Below, piece after piece: positions 8,171 to 14,192 of a DNA stretch of 16,623 bases. The position numbers were made by a program, and so were the translations under genes. A model generated the notes under the pieces. That model saw nothing but the letters and a program-made list of their open reading frames with translations. It was not told the DNA's origin and did no database searches. The stretch lies in NCBI GenBank assembly GCA_023247575.1, contig JAHFGE010000012.1, forward strand, positions 1 through 16,623. The letters are read 5' to 3'. Each line of letters starts with the position of its first letter. Positions within the stretch are counted from its first letter, which is position 1. Source of the stretch: Candidatus Omnitrophota bacterium. Lineage in GTDB: Bacteria > Omnitrophota > Gorgyraeia > Zapsychrales > Fredricksoniimonadaceae.

Positions 8171-8233
8171 GCTCACTCCTGCCTCGCACCGAGTGCATTA
8201 CGAGGTGAGCGAGACCCCGCCAAAGGCGGGGTC
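8171..8233. repeat. Composite palindromic repeat between the two attenuators
   Basis: This stretch holds nested inverted repeats: GCTCAC (8171-8176) with GTGAGC (8205-8210), CCTCG (8182-8186) with CGAGG (8201-8205), and a strong hairpin GACCCCGCC-AAA-GGCGGGGTC at 8213-8233. The 15-mer at 8182-8196 recurs as an exact reverse complement at 16601-16615 near the end of the window. No T-run follows the GC-rich hairpin, so it is not an obvious terminator. It looks like an inserted interspersed element that pushed two attenuators apart. Confidence 0.7.
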
Positions 8234-8246
8234 GAGTCGAAGGATT

Positions 8247-8319
8247 TAGAGCTACGATAGCTCTAGGGCAATGAAGCTCCAACGTCTTGCTGTTGCAAGA
8301 CAGCAGTTGGAGCTTTTTT
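8247..8319 (+). promoter_or_regulatory. ANTAR-type attenuator 2 in the same leader
   Basis: A first stem pairs TAGAGCT (8247-8253) with AGCTCTA (8259-8265); its loop is ACGAT, or TACGATA if the top pair opens, so it is not a good hexaloop. Directly after it GGGC (8266-8269) pairs with GCTC (8276-8279) around AATGAA, a hexaloop with A1 and G4. The terminator pairs AGCTCCAAC (8275-8283) with GTTGGAGCT (8306-8314), with an inner TCTTGC/GCAAGA stem and six T. Stem 2 and terminator again share an arm. I found no second promoter between the attenuators, so both should lie on one transcript. Confidence 0.78.
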
Positions 8320-8347
8320 ATGTAGGGCATCCTGAAAGGAGGCTCAC

Positions 8348-8437
8348 ATGATTCGAAAAATGGAAACAATGGCCTTGTTGATTGGCCTTTCCCAAATCGC
8401 TTTAGCAGTGGGATTGCTGTATTCGTTTAGAATTTAA
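8348..8437 (+). CDS. 29-residue single-pass membrane peptide
   Basis: ATG at 8348 is preceded by AAAGGAGG, among the best ribosome sites in the window, at correct distance, and the frame ends with TAA after 29 codons. The peptide starts MIRKMET, positively charged, and continues with about 19 apolar residues (MALLIGLSQIALAVGLLYSF) before ending in Arg-Ile, the profile of a one-helix membrane peptide with its N-terminus probably inside. It lies downstream of both terminators, so it should be made only when they are overridden, together with the ammonium channel 89 bp further on. I know no family for it. It could modulate AmtB or be an unrelated small protein; a leader-peptide role is less likely because no hairpin with a T-run follows. 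Confidence 0.6.
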   Translation: MIRKMETMALLIGLSQIALAVGLLYSFRI

Positions 8438-8453
8438 GGTGTTAATTAAGGAA

Positions 8454-8502
8454 ATCCCTCGGCCATTGGCCTCGGGATAAATTCGTCCCGCCAAGGCGGG
8501 AC
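8454..8502. repeat. Double hairpin repeat before amtB
   Basis: Two hairpins lie side by side: ATCCC-TC-GGCC-ATT-GGCC-TC-GGGAT at 8454-8478, then GTCCCGCC-AA-GGCGGGAC at 8485-8502. The join, CTCGGGATAAATTCG, matches CTCGGGGTAAATTCG near 16532, so it belongs to a dispersed family. The amtB ribosome site AAGGAGG follows within about ten bases. The second hairpin is close enough to influence translation start, though no T-run makes it a terminator. Confidence 0.7.
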
Positions 8503-8526
8503 TCATTAAAAAGGAGGAAGTAAATC

Positions 8527-9783
8527 ATGGGAACAACACCAACACCACCAGTAGCAATCAGTGCCGGAGATACGGCATGGGTCCTGACCTCAGCCGCCCT
8601 GGTTTTGGCGATGACGGCACCAGGACTAGCCCTCTTTTATGGAGGGATGGTCAGGCGTAAAAACGTCCTGAGTATTTTGATGCAATGTTTTATGTGTTTG
8701 TGCATCGTCAGTGTATTGTGGGTCGTTTATGGCTATAGTTTAGCCTTTGGTAAAGGGACACCGTTTATTGGCGGTTTGCAGTGGTTTATGCTTCACGGTG
8801 TCAGCATCTCAGAAGCTAATGCAAATTATAGCGCTACTATTCCGCATCAAGCCTATATGATTTTCCAGTGCATGTTTGCGGTCATTACTCCAGCCCTTGT
8901 GGTTGGATCTTTTGCCGAGCGTGTTAAGTTTCCCGCCTTTGTGGCCTTTACTATTTTGTGGTTAACTTTTGTGTATTGCCCTATTGCTCACATGGTTTGG
9001 GCATCGGATGGGTTAGCCGGGCATACTTGGGGAGCGTTGGATTTCGCCGGTGGTACCGTGGTTCACATGAATGCCGGTTTGGCTGGTATAGTTACTGCCC
9101 TATTTTTAGGTAAGCGCGTAGGCACCAATAGACCTGGTATGCATAATGTGCCTTTTGTTATGGTAGGCGCATCGTTGTTATGGTTTGGCTGGTTTGGTTT
9201 CAATGCTGGTTCTGCTGTTGCAGCCAACAACTTGGCTACCAGTGCATTTGTGGTCACTAATACAGCAACAGCCGCTGCGGCCATTAGCTGGGCTCTGATG
9301 GAGTGGATTTTCTCCGGTAAACCGACCATGGTTGGGGCTGCCTCCGGCGCAGTCGCTGGTCTGGTGGCGATTACTCCTGCATCTGGTTTCGTGGATGTTG
9401 GCGGTTCGCTGTGGATTGGCTTCTTGGTTAGCGTCTTCTGCTATACCATGGTGGCGTGGGTCAAACCTAAGTTTGGTTATGACGATACGCTGGATGCCTT
9501 TGGCGTGCACTTTACCGGTGGTTTATGGGGAGCTTTGGCCACTGGACTTTTCGCTGTCAAAGCGATTAATCCATCTGGGTCCGGCTTCTTTGATGGTAAT
9601 CACGGCCAGTTGTTGATTCAAGCTAAAGCTGCATTATTGACATTCGTCTGGTGCGGTATTGGCACAGCGATTATCTGCTTTATCGTGGATAAAACCATCG
9701 GTATGCGTGTTGCGCAAGAAGACGAAGTATTTGGTCTGGATTTAGCTGAGCATCATGAACGCGCGTATACGATATTAGATTAA
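8527..9783 (+). CDS. amtB: Ammonium transporter (Amt family)
   Basis: A channel that passes ammonia or ammonium through the inner membrane as a trimer, and the usual docking partner of P-II. The protein has 418 residues with about eleven hydrophobic segments. GDTAWVLTSAALVL near residue 14 and PGLALFYGGMVRRKN near 32 are the family start. The two pore histidines are present: His180 in GGTVVHMNAG and His328 in FGVHFTGGLWG. WFGFNAGS near 222 is also typical. A long signal sequence, common in Gram-negative AmtB, is not seen; the N-terminus is a short proline-threonine stretch. ATG at 8527 has a good AAGGAGGAAG site. The next gene is glnB, the standard pairing. Expression is expected to depend on the two attenuators in its leader. 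Confidence 0.96.
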   Translation: MGTTPTPPVAISAGDTAWVLTSAALVLAMTAPGLALFYGGMVRRKNVLSILMQCFMCLCIVSVLWVVYGYSLAFGKGTPFIGGLQWFMLHGVSISEANANYSATIPHQAYMIFQCMFAVITPALVVGSFAERVKFPAFVAFTILWLTFVYCPIAHMVWASDGLAGHTWGALDFAGGTVVHMNAGLAGIVTALFLGKRVGTNRPGMHNVPFVMVGASLLWFGWFGFNAGSAVAANNLATSAFVVTNTATAAAAISWALMEWIFSGKPTMVGAASGAVAGLVAITPASGFVDVGGSLWIGFLVSVFCYTMVAWVKPKFGYDDTLDAFGVHFTGGLWGALATGLFAVKAINPSGSGFFDGNHGQLLIQAKAALLTFVWCGIGTAIICFIVDKTIGMRVAQEDEVFGLDLAEHHERAYTILD

Positions 9784-9789
9784 TTGATT

Positions 9790-9820
9790 TGTAGAGACGA
9801 GGCAGTGCCTCGTCTCTACA
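9790..9820. repeat. 31-bp palindrome between amtB and glnB
   Basis: TGTAGAGACGAGGCA (9790-9804) and TGCCTCGTCTCTACA (9806-9820) are exact reverse complements around one G. No T-run follows, so the hairpin is not a standard terminator. The same arms recur around 11891-11943. It begins seven bases after the amtB stop and may act as an mRNA stability element. Confidence 0.85.
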
Positions 9821-9846
9821 GCAATATTATAAAAAGGAGACAATCA

Positions 9847-10188
9847 ATGAAATTGGTTATCGCCATCATTCAGCCCTACAGGCTCGACGAAGTTAAAAAA
9901 GAGCTTTATGCGGCCCAGGTCAACTTGATTACGGTTAGTGAAGTCTTAGGACATGGCCGTCAGGTTGGAGTAGATGAATTTTATCGCGGGGTTAAGGAAA
10001 CAGGTAATCTCTTACGTAAAGTTCGTATAGAGATTGCGGTCAACGAAGATTTCGTTGAACCGACCATTAAAGCCATTATTAAAGGCGCTCGTACGGGGAA
10101 AATCGGCGATGGGAAGATCTTTATCCTTGATTTACCGCGCTGTATCCGTATCCGTACCGGTGAAGAAGGGTCCAAAGCCATAGGGTAA
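9847..10188 (+). CDS. glnB: Nitrogen regulatory protein P-II
   Basis: P-II is a small trimeric sensor of 2-oxoglutarate, ATP and ADP that controls ammonium channels and glutamine synthetase. The start is ATG at 9847, after AAAAAGGAGACAATC; in-frame codons further upstream cross a repeat and lack a ribosome site. The protein has 113 residues, normal length. The T-loop reads GHGRQVGVDEFYRGVKETG, with Tyr46 conserved but Glu at position 51, where enteric P-II has the uridylylated tyrosine. The B-loop TGKIGDGKIFI and the C-loop RIRTGEEG are intact, so effector binding should be retained. Regulation is therefore more likely by ligands alone than by uridylylation. GlnB versus GlnK cannot be settled; pairing with amtB favours a GlnK-like role. 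Confidence 0.94.
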   Translation: MKLVIAIIQPYRLDEVKKELYAAQVNLITVSEVLGHGRQVGVDEFYRGVKETGNLLRKVRIEIAVNEDFVEPTIKAIIKGARTGKIGDGKIFILDLPRCIRIRTGEEGSKAIG

Positions 10189-10192
10189 ATAA

Positions 10193-10267
10193 TAAATGGT
10201 AAATGGTTAGTGGTTGATGGTTAATGGTTTAACCACTATTTACCATTAACTATTAACCATTTACTAA
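10193..10267. repeat. Heptamer-based inverted repeat between glnB and glnA
   Basis: Five 7-base units of the form (T)(A/T)(A/G)(A/G)TGG run from 10193 to 10227, then five spacer bases, then five units of complementary form such as CCACTAT, TTACCAT and TAACCAT from 10233 to 10267. The RNA could fold into a long AT-rich imperfect hairpin. It starts five bases after the glnB stop and ends 28 bp before the glnA promoter. It is not a CRISPR array, because there are no unique spacers. Confidence 0.75.
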
Positions 10268-10295
10268 TGGTTCTTGCCCGCTTGCCAAAATTTTC

Positions 10296-10324
10296 TTGAC
10301 ACGTTTTATGTGGAAAGTTATTAT
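10296..10324 (+). promoter_or_regulatory. Strong promoter for glnA
   Basis: TTGACA (10296-10301), 17-bp spacer, TATTAT (10319-10324). The start would be near 10331, only about nine bases before the hexaloop stem of the glnA attenuator. It makes glnA an independent transcription unit even if some message also comes from amtB-glnB. Confidence 0.85.
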
Positions 10325-10339
10325 GCCTTCTTCTACCTG

Positions 10340-10397
10340 AGGGCAATGAAGTCCTCCTGGCATAAGGCAAAACGTCTTTTGTGAAAGAGGACTTTTG
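10340..10397 (+). promoter_or_regulatory. ANTAR-type attenuator 3, single stem, before glnA
   Basis: AGGGC (10340-10344) pairs with GTCCT (10351-10355) around AATGAA, a hexaloop with A1 and G4 identical to that of attenuator 2. The terminator pairs AAGTCCTC (10349-10356) with GAGGACTT (10387-10394) and is followed by TTTTG; a small CAAAA/TTTTG hairpin lies inside. The arm GTCCT is shared, so antiterminator and terminator exclude each other. The usual first stem is missing: the promoter start is too close to allow one. The glnA ribosome site AAGGAGGG follows directly. Confidence 0.8.
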
Positions 10398-10413
10398 TAT
10401 TTAAGGAGGGAAT

Positions 10414-11880
10414 ATGTCCACACTTGTCACTAAAAAAGCTGAAAATCATTCTCCCAAAAATTCTCAAGAAGTCGCCAAACTCATCGAAAAAAACAATATT
10501 CAAGTAGTGGACTTTAAATTTAATGATTTGCCTGGGTTATGGCAGCATTTTTCCATTCCTTCGGACGATTTGTCCGATCCCGAGGGTGATATCTGGAAAG
10601 AAGGGATTGGTTTCGATGGTTCCAGTATTCGTGGTTTTCAAAAAATTCATGAAAGCGATATGATTTTGATGCCGGACCCCATCTCTGCCTTTGTGGATCC
10701 AGTATCTCAAATACCTACTTTAAGTATCATTTGCGATGTTTATGACCCTATAACAAAAGAAGCTTATAGCCGTGACCCTCGTTATGTAGCTAAGAAGGCG
10801 GAAAAGTATCTTAAATCTTCCAAGATCGCGGATTTAAGTTATTGGGGGCCAGAGGCGGAATTTTTTATCTTTAATGACATTCGTTTCGACCAGACAGAAA
10901 ATAGTGGTTATTATTTTATAGATTCAAATGAGGGTGAATGGAATACTGGCCGCGATGAGAAGCCCAACTTAGGGTATAAACCAAGATATAAGGAAGGCTA
11001 TTTTCCTGTGCCGCCTCACGATACTCTGCAGGATATCCGTAGTGAAATCATGCTCACTTTAAGAAAGGTGGGTGTACCGGTAGAAGTTCATCACCATGAA
11101 GTGGCCACGGCAGGTCAATGTGAGATCGATATCCGCTACAATACCTTAACTAAGATGGCTGATCATCTTTTACTGTATAAGTATGTCATCAAAAATATAG
11201 CCCGTAAATATAATATGACCGCCACGTTTATGCCCAAACCAATTTTCAAGGATAATGGTTCCGGCATGCATGTCCACCAGAGTCTTTGGAAAGATGGCAA
11301 GAATACGTTCTTCGACAAGAAAGGCTACGCGCTTTTAAGTGACACGGCCAAATATTACATTGGCGGACTTTTAAAGCATTCCCATGCGATTCTAGCCTTT
11401 GCTGCTCCGACGACAAATTCCTATAAACGTTTGGTCCCTGGTTATGAGGCGCCGGTGAATCTGGTGTATTCTCAGCGCAATCGTTCTGCCGCTGTACGGA
11501 TTCCTATGTATTCCGCCAGCGAAAAATCCAAGCGCATCGAATTTCGTCCGCCGGATCCGTCCTGCAATCCTTATCTGGCTTTTGCTGCTATGCTCATGGC
11601 TGGCATCGATGGGATTAAACACAAGATAGATCCCGGGGAACCTATGGATAAAAATATTTATGCCCTTTCTGCGGAAGAGGCCAAGAAGATTAAGACGGTG
11701 CCCCGTTCCCTGGAGCAGGCTCTGGAAGATCTTAACAAAGATCGCAAATTCCTCACTGAGGGGGGCGTGTTTACGGATGATGTTATTGATACCTGGATTG
11801 AGTATAAACATGAGGTGGACATTGATAGTGTGCGATTAAGACCGCACCCATATGAATTCCATCTTTATTATGATGTGTAA
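10414..11880 (+). CDS. glnA: Glutamine synthetase, type I
   Basis: Makes glutamine from glutamate, ammonia and ATP in the cytoplasm, as a dodecamer. The protein has 488 residues, about 20 more than the enteric enzyme because of an N-terminal lead (MSTLVTKKAENHSPK). The GSI landmarks are in order: GFDGSSIRGF near residue 67, GPEAEFFIF near 145, the HHHEVATAGQCEID metal and ammonia region near 230, GSGMHVHQS near 282, NRSAAVRIP near 356 and RIEFRPPDPSCNPYLAFA after it. The region matching the adenylylation loop is NIYALSAEE, and its Tyr416 lines up with the modified tyrosine, so the enzyme is of the GSI-beta kind in sequence. No adenylyltransferase is in the window. The ATG at 10414 is certain, with AAGGAGGG before it. 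Transcription should depend on the attenuator at 10340-10397. Confidence 0.97.
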   Translation: MSTLVTKKAENHSPKNSQEVAKLIEKNNIQVVDFKFNDLPGLWQHFSIPSDDLSDPEGDIWKEGIGFDGSSIRGFQKIHESDMILMPDPISAFVDPVSQIPTLSIICDVYDPITKEAYSRDPRYVAKKAEKYLKSSKIADLSYWGPEAEFFIFNDIRFDQTENSGYYFIDSNEGEWNTGRDEKPNLGYKPRYKEGYFPVPPHDTLQDIRSEIMLTLRKVGVPVEVHHHEVATAGQCEIDIRYNTLTKMADHLLLYKYVIKNIARKYNMTATFMPKPIFKDNGSGMHVHQSLWKDGKNTFFDKKGYALLSDTAKYYIGGLLKHSHAILAFAAPTTNSYKRLVPGYEAPVNLVYSQRNRSAAVRIPMYSASEKSKRIEFRPPDPSCNPYLAFAAMLMAGIDGIKHKIDPGEPMDKNIYALSAEEAKKIKTVPRSLEQALEDLNKDRKFLTEGGVFTDDVIDTWIEYKHEVDIDSVRLRPHPYEFHLYYDV

Positions 11881-11890
11881 TTTTTTAACT

Positions 11891-11943
11891 GTAGAGACGA
11901 GGCATGGTTCGACTACGCTCACCACAGGTTGCCTCGTCTCTAC
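11891..11943. repeat. Interrupted copy of the 9790 palindrome between glnA and glnN
   Basis: The arms GTAGAGACGAGGCA (11891-11904) and TGCCTCGTCTCTAC (11930-11943) match those at 9790-9820 exactly. Here the centre is occupied by 25 bases (11905-11929) containing GGTTCGACTACGCTCACC, a string resembling GGTTCGGCTCAC at 8165-8176. It looks like one repeat nested in the loop of another. It starts 10 bp after the glnA stop. Confidence 0.82.
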
Positions 11944-11972
11944 CTATAATTAAATTAGAAGGGGGCTGTATT

Positions 11973-14120
11973 ATGAGTCAACAAGCAAGGCAAGAGGTAT
12001 TGGAAGCTGTCGCCCGACAAGAATGTTGCGCTAACGGTGCTTTCAGTGAACATCTTCCGGAATACTTTGGTCAAAATGTTTTTAATTTGAAGGCGATGAA
12101 AGAATGTCTTTCACCGAAAGCGTATGCTTCCATCGAAAAAATTATCAAGGAAGGCGGCAAATTAGATCCGTCGATTGCTGATGAAGTGGCGGAAGCCATG
12201 AAAAAGTGGGCCATTGCCAAAGGGGCTACTCACTTTACGCATTGGTTCCAACCGATGACTGGTACTACGGCTGAGAAACATGATTCGTTTATCACCTGGG
12301 ACGGGCAAGGCGGTGTTGTTTTAACTTTTGGCGGCAAGGAGCTTATCCAGGGTGAACCGGATGCTTCTTCTTTTCCGTCGGGAGGTTTGCGCGCCACCTT
12401 CGAAGCTCGCGGTTATACGGGCTGGGATCCAACCTCGCCTGCTTTTATTAAACAAGGGCCAGAGGGCGCAACTCTTTGTATCCCTACTTTCTATATTGGA
12501 TATCATGGTGAGGCTTTGGATAAAAAGACCCCGTTACTTCGTTCCATGAAGGCCATATCCAAACAAATTTGCCGGTTGGCGAATTTATTTGGTATTGATA
12601 CTAAAGATAAAAGGGCCTATTGTACCGTCGGGCCTGAACAGGAATATTTCCTGATTGACAAAGCCCATTATCAAGCTCGTTTGGATTTGGTGCAAACAGG
12701 GCGTACTTTGTTTGGAAGGAAACCTGCCAAGCATCAGCAGCAAGAAGACCATTATTTTGGTGCTATTAGACCTCGTATCATGGCGTTTATGGAAGACTTG
12801 GACAGAACCCTATGGGGCTTAGGGATCCCGGCCAAAACCCGCCATAATGAAGTGGCCCCTGCCCAGTATGAAATCGCACCGATCTATGAAGAGTTAAACA
12901 TAGGCGTTGATCATGATATGATCAGGATGGAAGTCATGCGCCAGGTAGCTGATAAGCATGGACTGGTTTGCCTTTTGCATGAAAAGCCTTTTGCCGGCAT
13001 TAATGGGTCGGGTAAACACAACAATTGGTCTGTGGTCGGGCCTGATGGCAAGAACTGGTTATATCCGGGCAAAACCCCACATGAAAATGCTAAGTTTTTA
13101 ACCACCCTTTGCGCGGTGATTAAAGCAGTTGATTCTTATGCGGATTTATTGCGTGTCAGCGTCGCCACCGCAGGCAACGACCACCGCTTAGGCGCTAATG
13201 AAGCTCCTCCGGCAATCATCTCTATTTTCTTAGGGGATCAATTGACGGATATCATTGAACAAATCGAAAAAGGTGAAGCAAAAACTTCCAGGCAGGGCGG
13301 AGTGTTGCATGTGGGAGTGGATTCCCTGCCACAGTTAGCGAGAGATACGACAGACCGTAATCGTACCTCACCCTTTGCTTTCACCGGCGCCAAGTTTGAA
13401 TTCCGGGCCGTTGGTTCTAACATGAATCCTTCCGCGGCTAACATGGTGCTTAATACGATTGTTGCCGAAGCTATTAGCGATATCTGCGATCAGCTGGAAG
13501 TTGATAAAAAAGCTGGTAAGGATTTTAATACTTCCTTACAGAAAATATTGCAGGATATCATCAAGAAACATAAAAGAGTGGTGTATAACGGAGATAACTA
13601 TATACCCCAATGGCATGCAGAAGCCAAGAAACGCGGGCTTCCTAACTTGATTAATACCCCGCAAGCTCTGGAAATGATCAAGGTCAAAAAGAATATCCAG
13701 GTCATGGTCAAGCACGGTGTCTTGACCGAGAAGGAACTCGCTTCCCGCTATGAAATCAACAAACATGCCTATGAAACCGTAGTTGCCTTAGAGGGCAGTT
13801 GCGCCGCCACCATGGCACGTACGCAGTTGATTCCCGTTGCTATTGAGTATCAAAAGCAGTTAGCGGATACGATTAAAACCGTCGGCTCTGCTGGCAAGAC
13901 AACGGCGCAAAAGAAGCTGTTAAAACAAGTCTGTGGGCTGATTGAAGAAGCCCTTTTGATCACTGACAGCTTGGAAGCAGCCATTGCCAAGCATGATGCG
14001 GCCAAAACCAATGCAGCTATGGCCAAATTACGTGAGGTTATTGACGAATTAGAAGGCTTGGTGCCCAATAGTCTGTGGCCTTTGCCTTCTTATGCTGAGA
14101 TGTTGCTCATGAATGCGTAA
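11973..14120 (+). CDS. glnN: Glutamine synthetase, type III
   Basis: A second enzyme making glutamine from glutamate and ammonia, of the large GSIII class, unrelated in length and assembly to GSI. The start chosen is ATG at 11973, after AGAAGGGGGC; an upstream in-frame GTG would place translation across a repeat and lacks a ribosome site. From ATG 11973 the protein has 715 residues, normal for GSIII. Visible features are THFTHWFQPMTGTTAEKHDSF near residue 90, the FPSGGLRATFEARGYTGWDP block, GPEQEYFLID, RHNEVAPAQYEIAP, and INGSGKHNNWS near 340-350. The C-terminal 150 residues are helical. A weak TATAAT at 11945-11950 precedes it, but no -35; it is probably transcribed with glnA, 92 bp upstream. 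No hexaloop attenuator is seen before this gene. Confidence 0.96.
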   Translation: MSQQARQEVLEAVARQECCANGAFSEHLPEYFGQNVFNLKAMKECLSPKAYASIEKIIKEGGKLDPSIADEVAEAMKKWAIAKGATHFTHWFQPMTGTTAEKHDSFITWDGQGGVVLTFGGKELIQGEPDASSFPSGGLRATFEARGYTGWDPTSPAFIKQGPEGATLCIPTFYIGYHGEALDKKTPLLRSMKAISKQICRLANLFGIDTKDKRAYCTVGPEQEYFLIDKAHYQARLDLVQTGRTLFGRKPAKHQQQEDHYFGAIRPRIMAFMEDLDRTLWGLGIPAKTRHNEVAPAQYEIAPIYEELNIGVDHDMIRMEVMRQVADKHGLVCLLHEKPFAGINGSGKHNNWSVVGPDGKNWLYPGKTPHENAKFLTTLCAVIKAVDSYADLLRVSVATAGNDHRLGANEAPPAIISIFLGDQLTDIIEQIEKGEAKTSRQGGVLHVGVDSLPQLARDTTDRNRTSPFAFTGAKFEFRAVGSNMNPSAANMVLNTIVAEAISDICDQLEVDKKAGKDFNTSLQKILQDIIKKHKRVVYNGDNYIPQWHAEAKKRGLPNLINTPQALEMIKVKKNIQVMVKHGVLTEKELASRYEINKHAYETVVALEGSCAATMARTQLIPVAIEYQKQLADTIKTVGSAGKTTAQKKLLKQVCGLIEEALLITDSLEAAIAKHDAAKTNAAMAKLREVIDELEGLVPNSLWPLPSYAEMLLMNA

Positions 14121-14136
14121 AGAAACGCAATGTCAC

Positions 14137-14171
14137 AAAAAGGGCGGATAATTTTTTATCCGCCCTTTTTA
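14137..14171 (+). terminator. Intrinsic terminator after glnN
   Basis: AAAAAGGGCGGATAA (14137-14151) pairs over 15 bp with TTATCCGCCCTTTTT (14156-14170), loop TTTT, with a T-rich tail. It starts 16 bp after the glnN stop and ends the nitrogen operon. The A-rich left arm and T-rich right arm mean it could also work for transcription from the other side. Confidence 0.9.
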
Positions 14172-14179
14172 TTTTATAG

Positions 14180-14185
14180 TATAAT
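14180..14185 (+). promoter_or_regulatory. Probable -10 box for the amidotransferase gene
   Basis: A perfect TATAAT ends 7 bases before the ATG at 14193, so the RNA would begin at or next to the start codon. No good -35 is found 16-18 bp upstream, where the terminator stem lies. No ribosome site precedes the ATG. Confidence 0.45.
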
Positions 14186-14192
14186 CATCTTC

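Noticed and set aside
8213..8233. GC-rich hairpin as a third terminator in the amtB leader
   Set aside because: No T-run follows; it matches the CCCGCC-AA-GGCGGG repeat type seen again at 8485-8502.
9063..9616. Long reading frames overlapping amtB on both strands
   Set aside because: They lie within the strongly supported amtB frame, have no ribosome sites, and their protein sequences look like no family.
9784..9846. Longer P-II reading starting near 9784
   Set aside because: It translates a palindrome. ATG 9847 has a ribosome site and gives the family's usual N-terminus.
10193..10267. CRISPR-like array
   Set aside because: The units are seven bases, degenerate and contiguous, with no spacers and no cas genes nearby.
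10302..10320. A first hexaloop stem for the glnA attenuator
   Set aside because: A GTTTT/AAAGT pairing with loop ATGTGG exists, but its loop lacks G at position 4 and it lies inside the promoter, so it would not be transcribed from it.
11904..11972. Longer GSIII start at GTG 11904
   Set aside because: The added residues come from a palindromic repeat, and the good ribosome site belongs to ATG 11973.
14130..14192. Longer amidotransferase start at 14130
   Set aside because: It runs through the intrinsic terminator of glnN and adds a hydrophobic lead foreign to the family.
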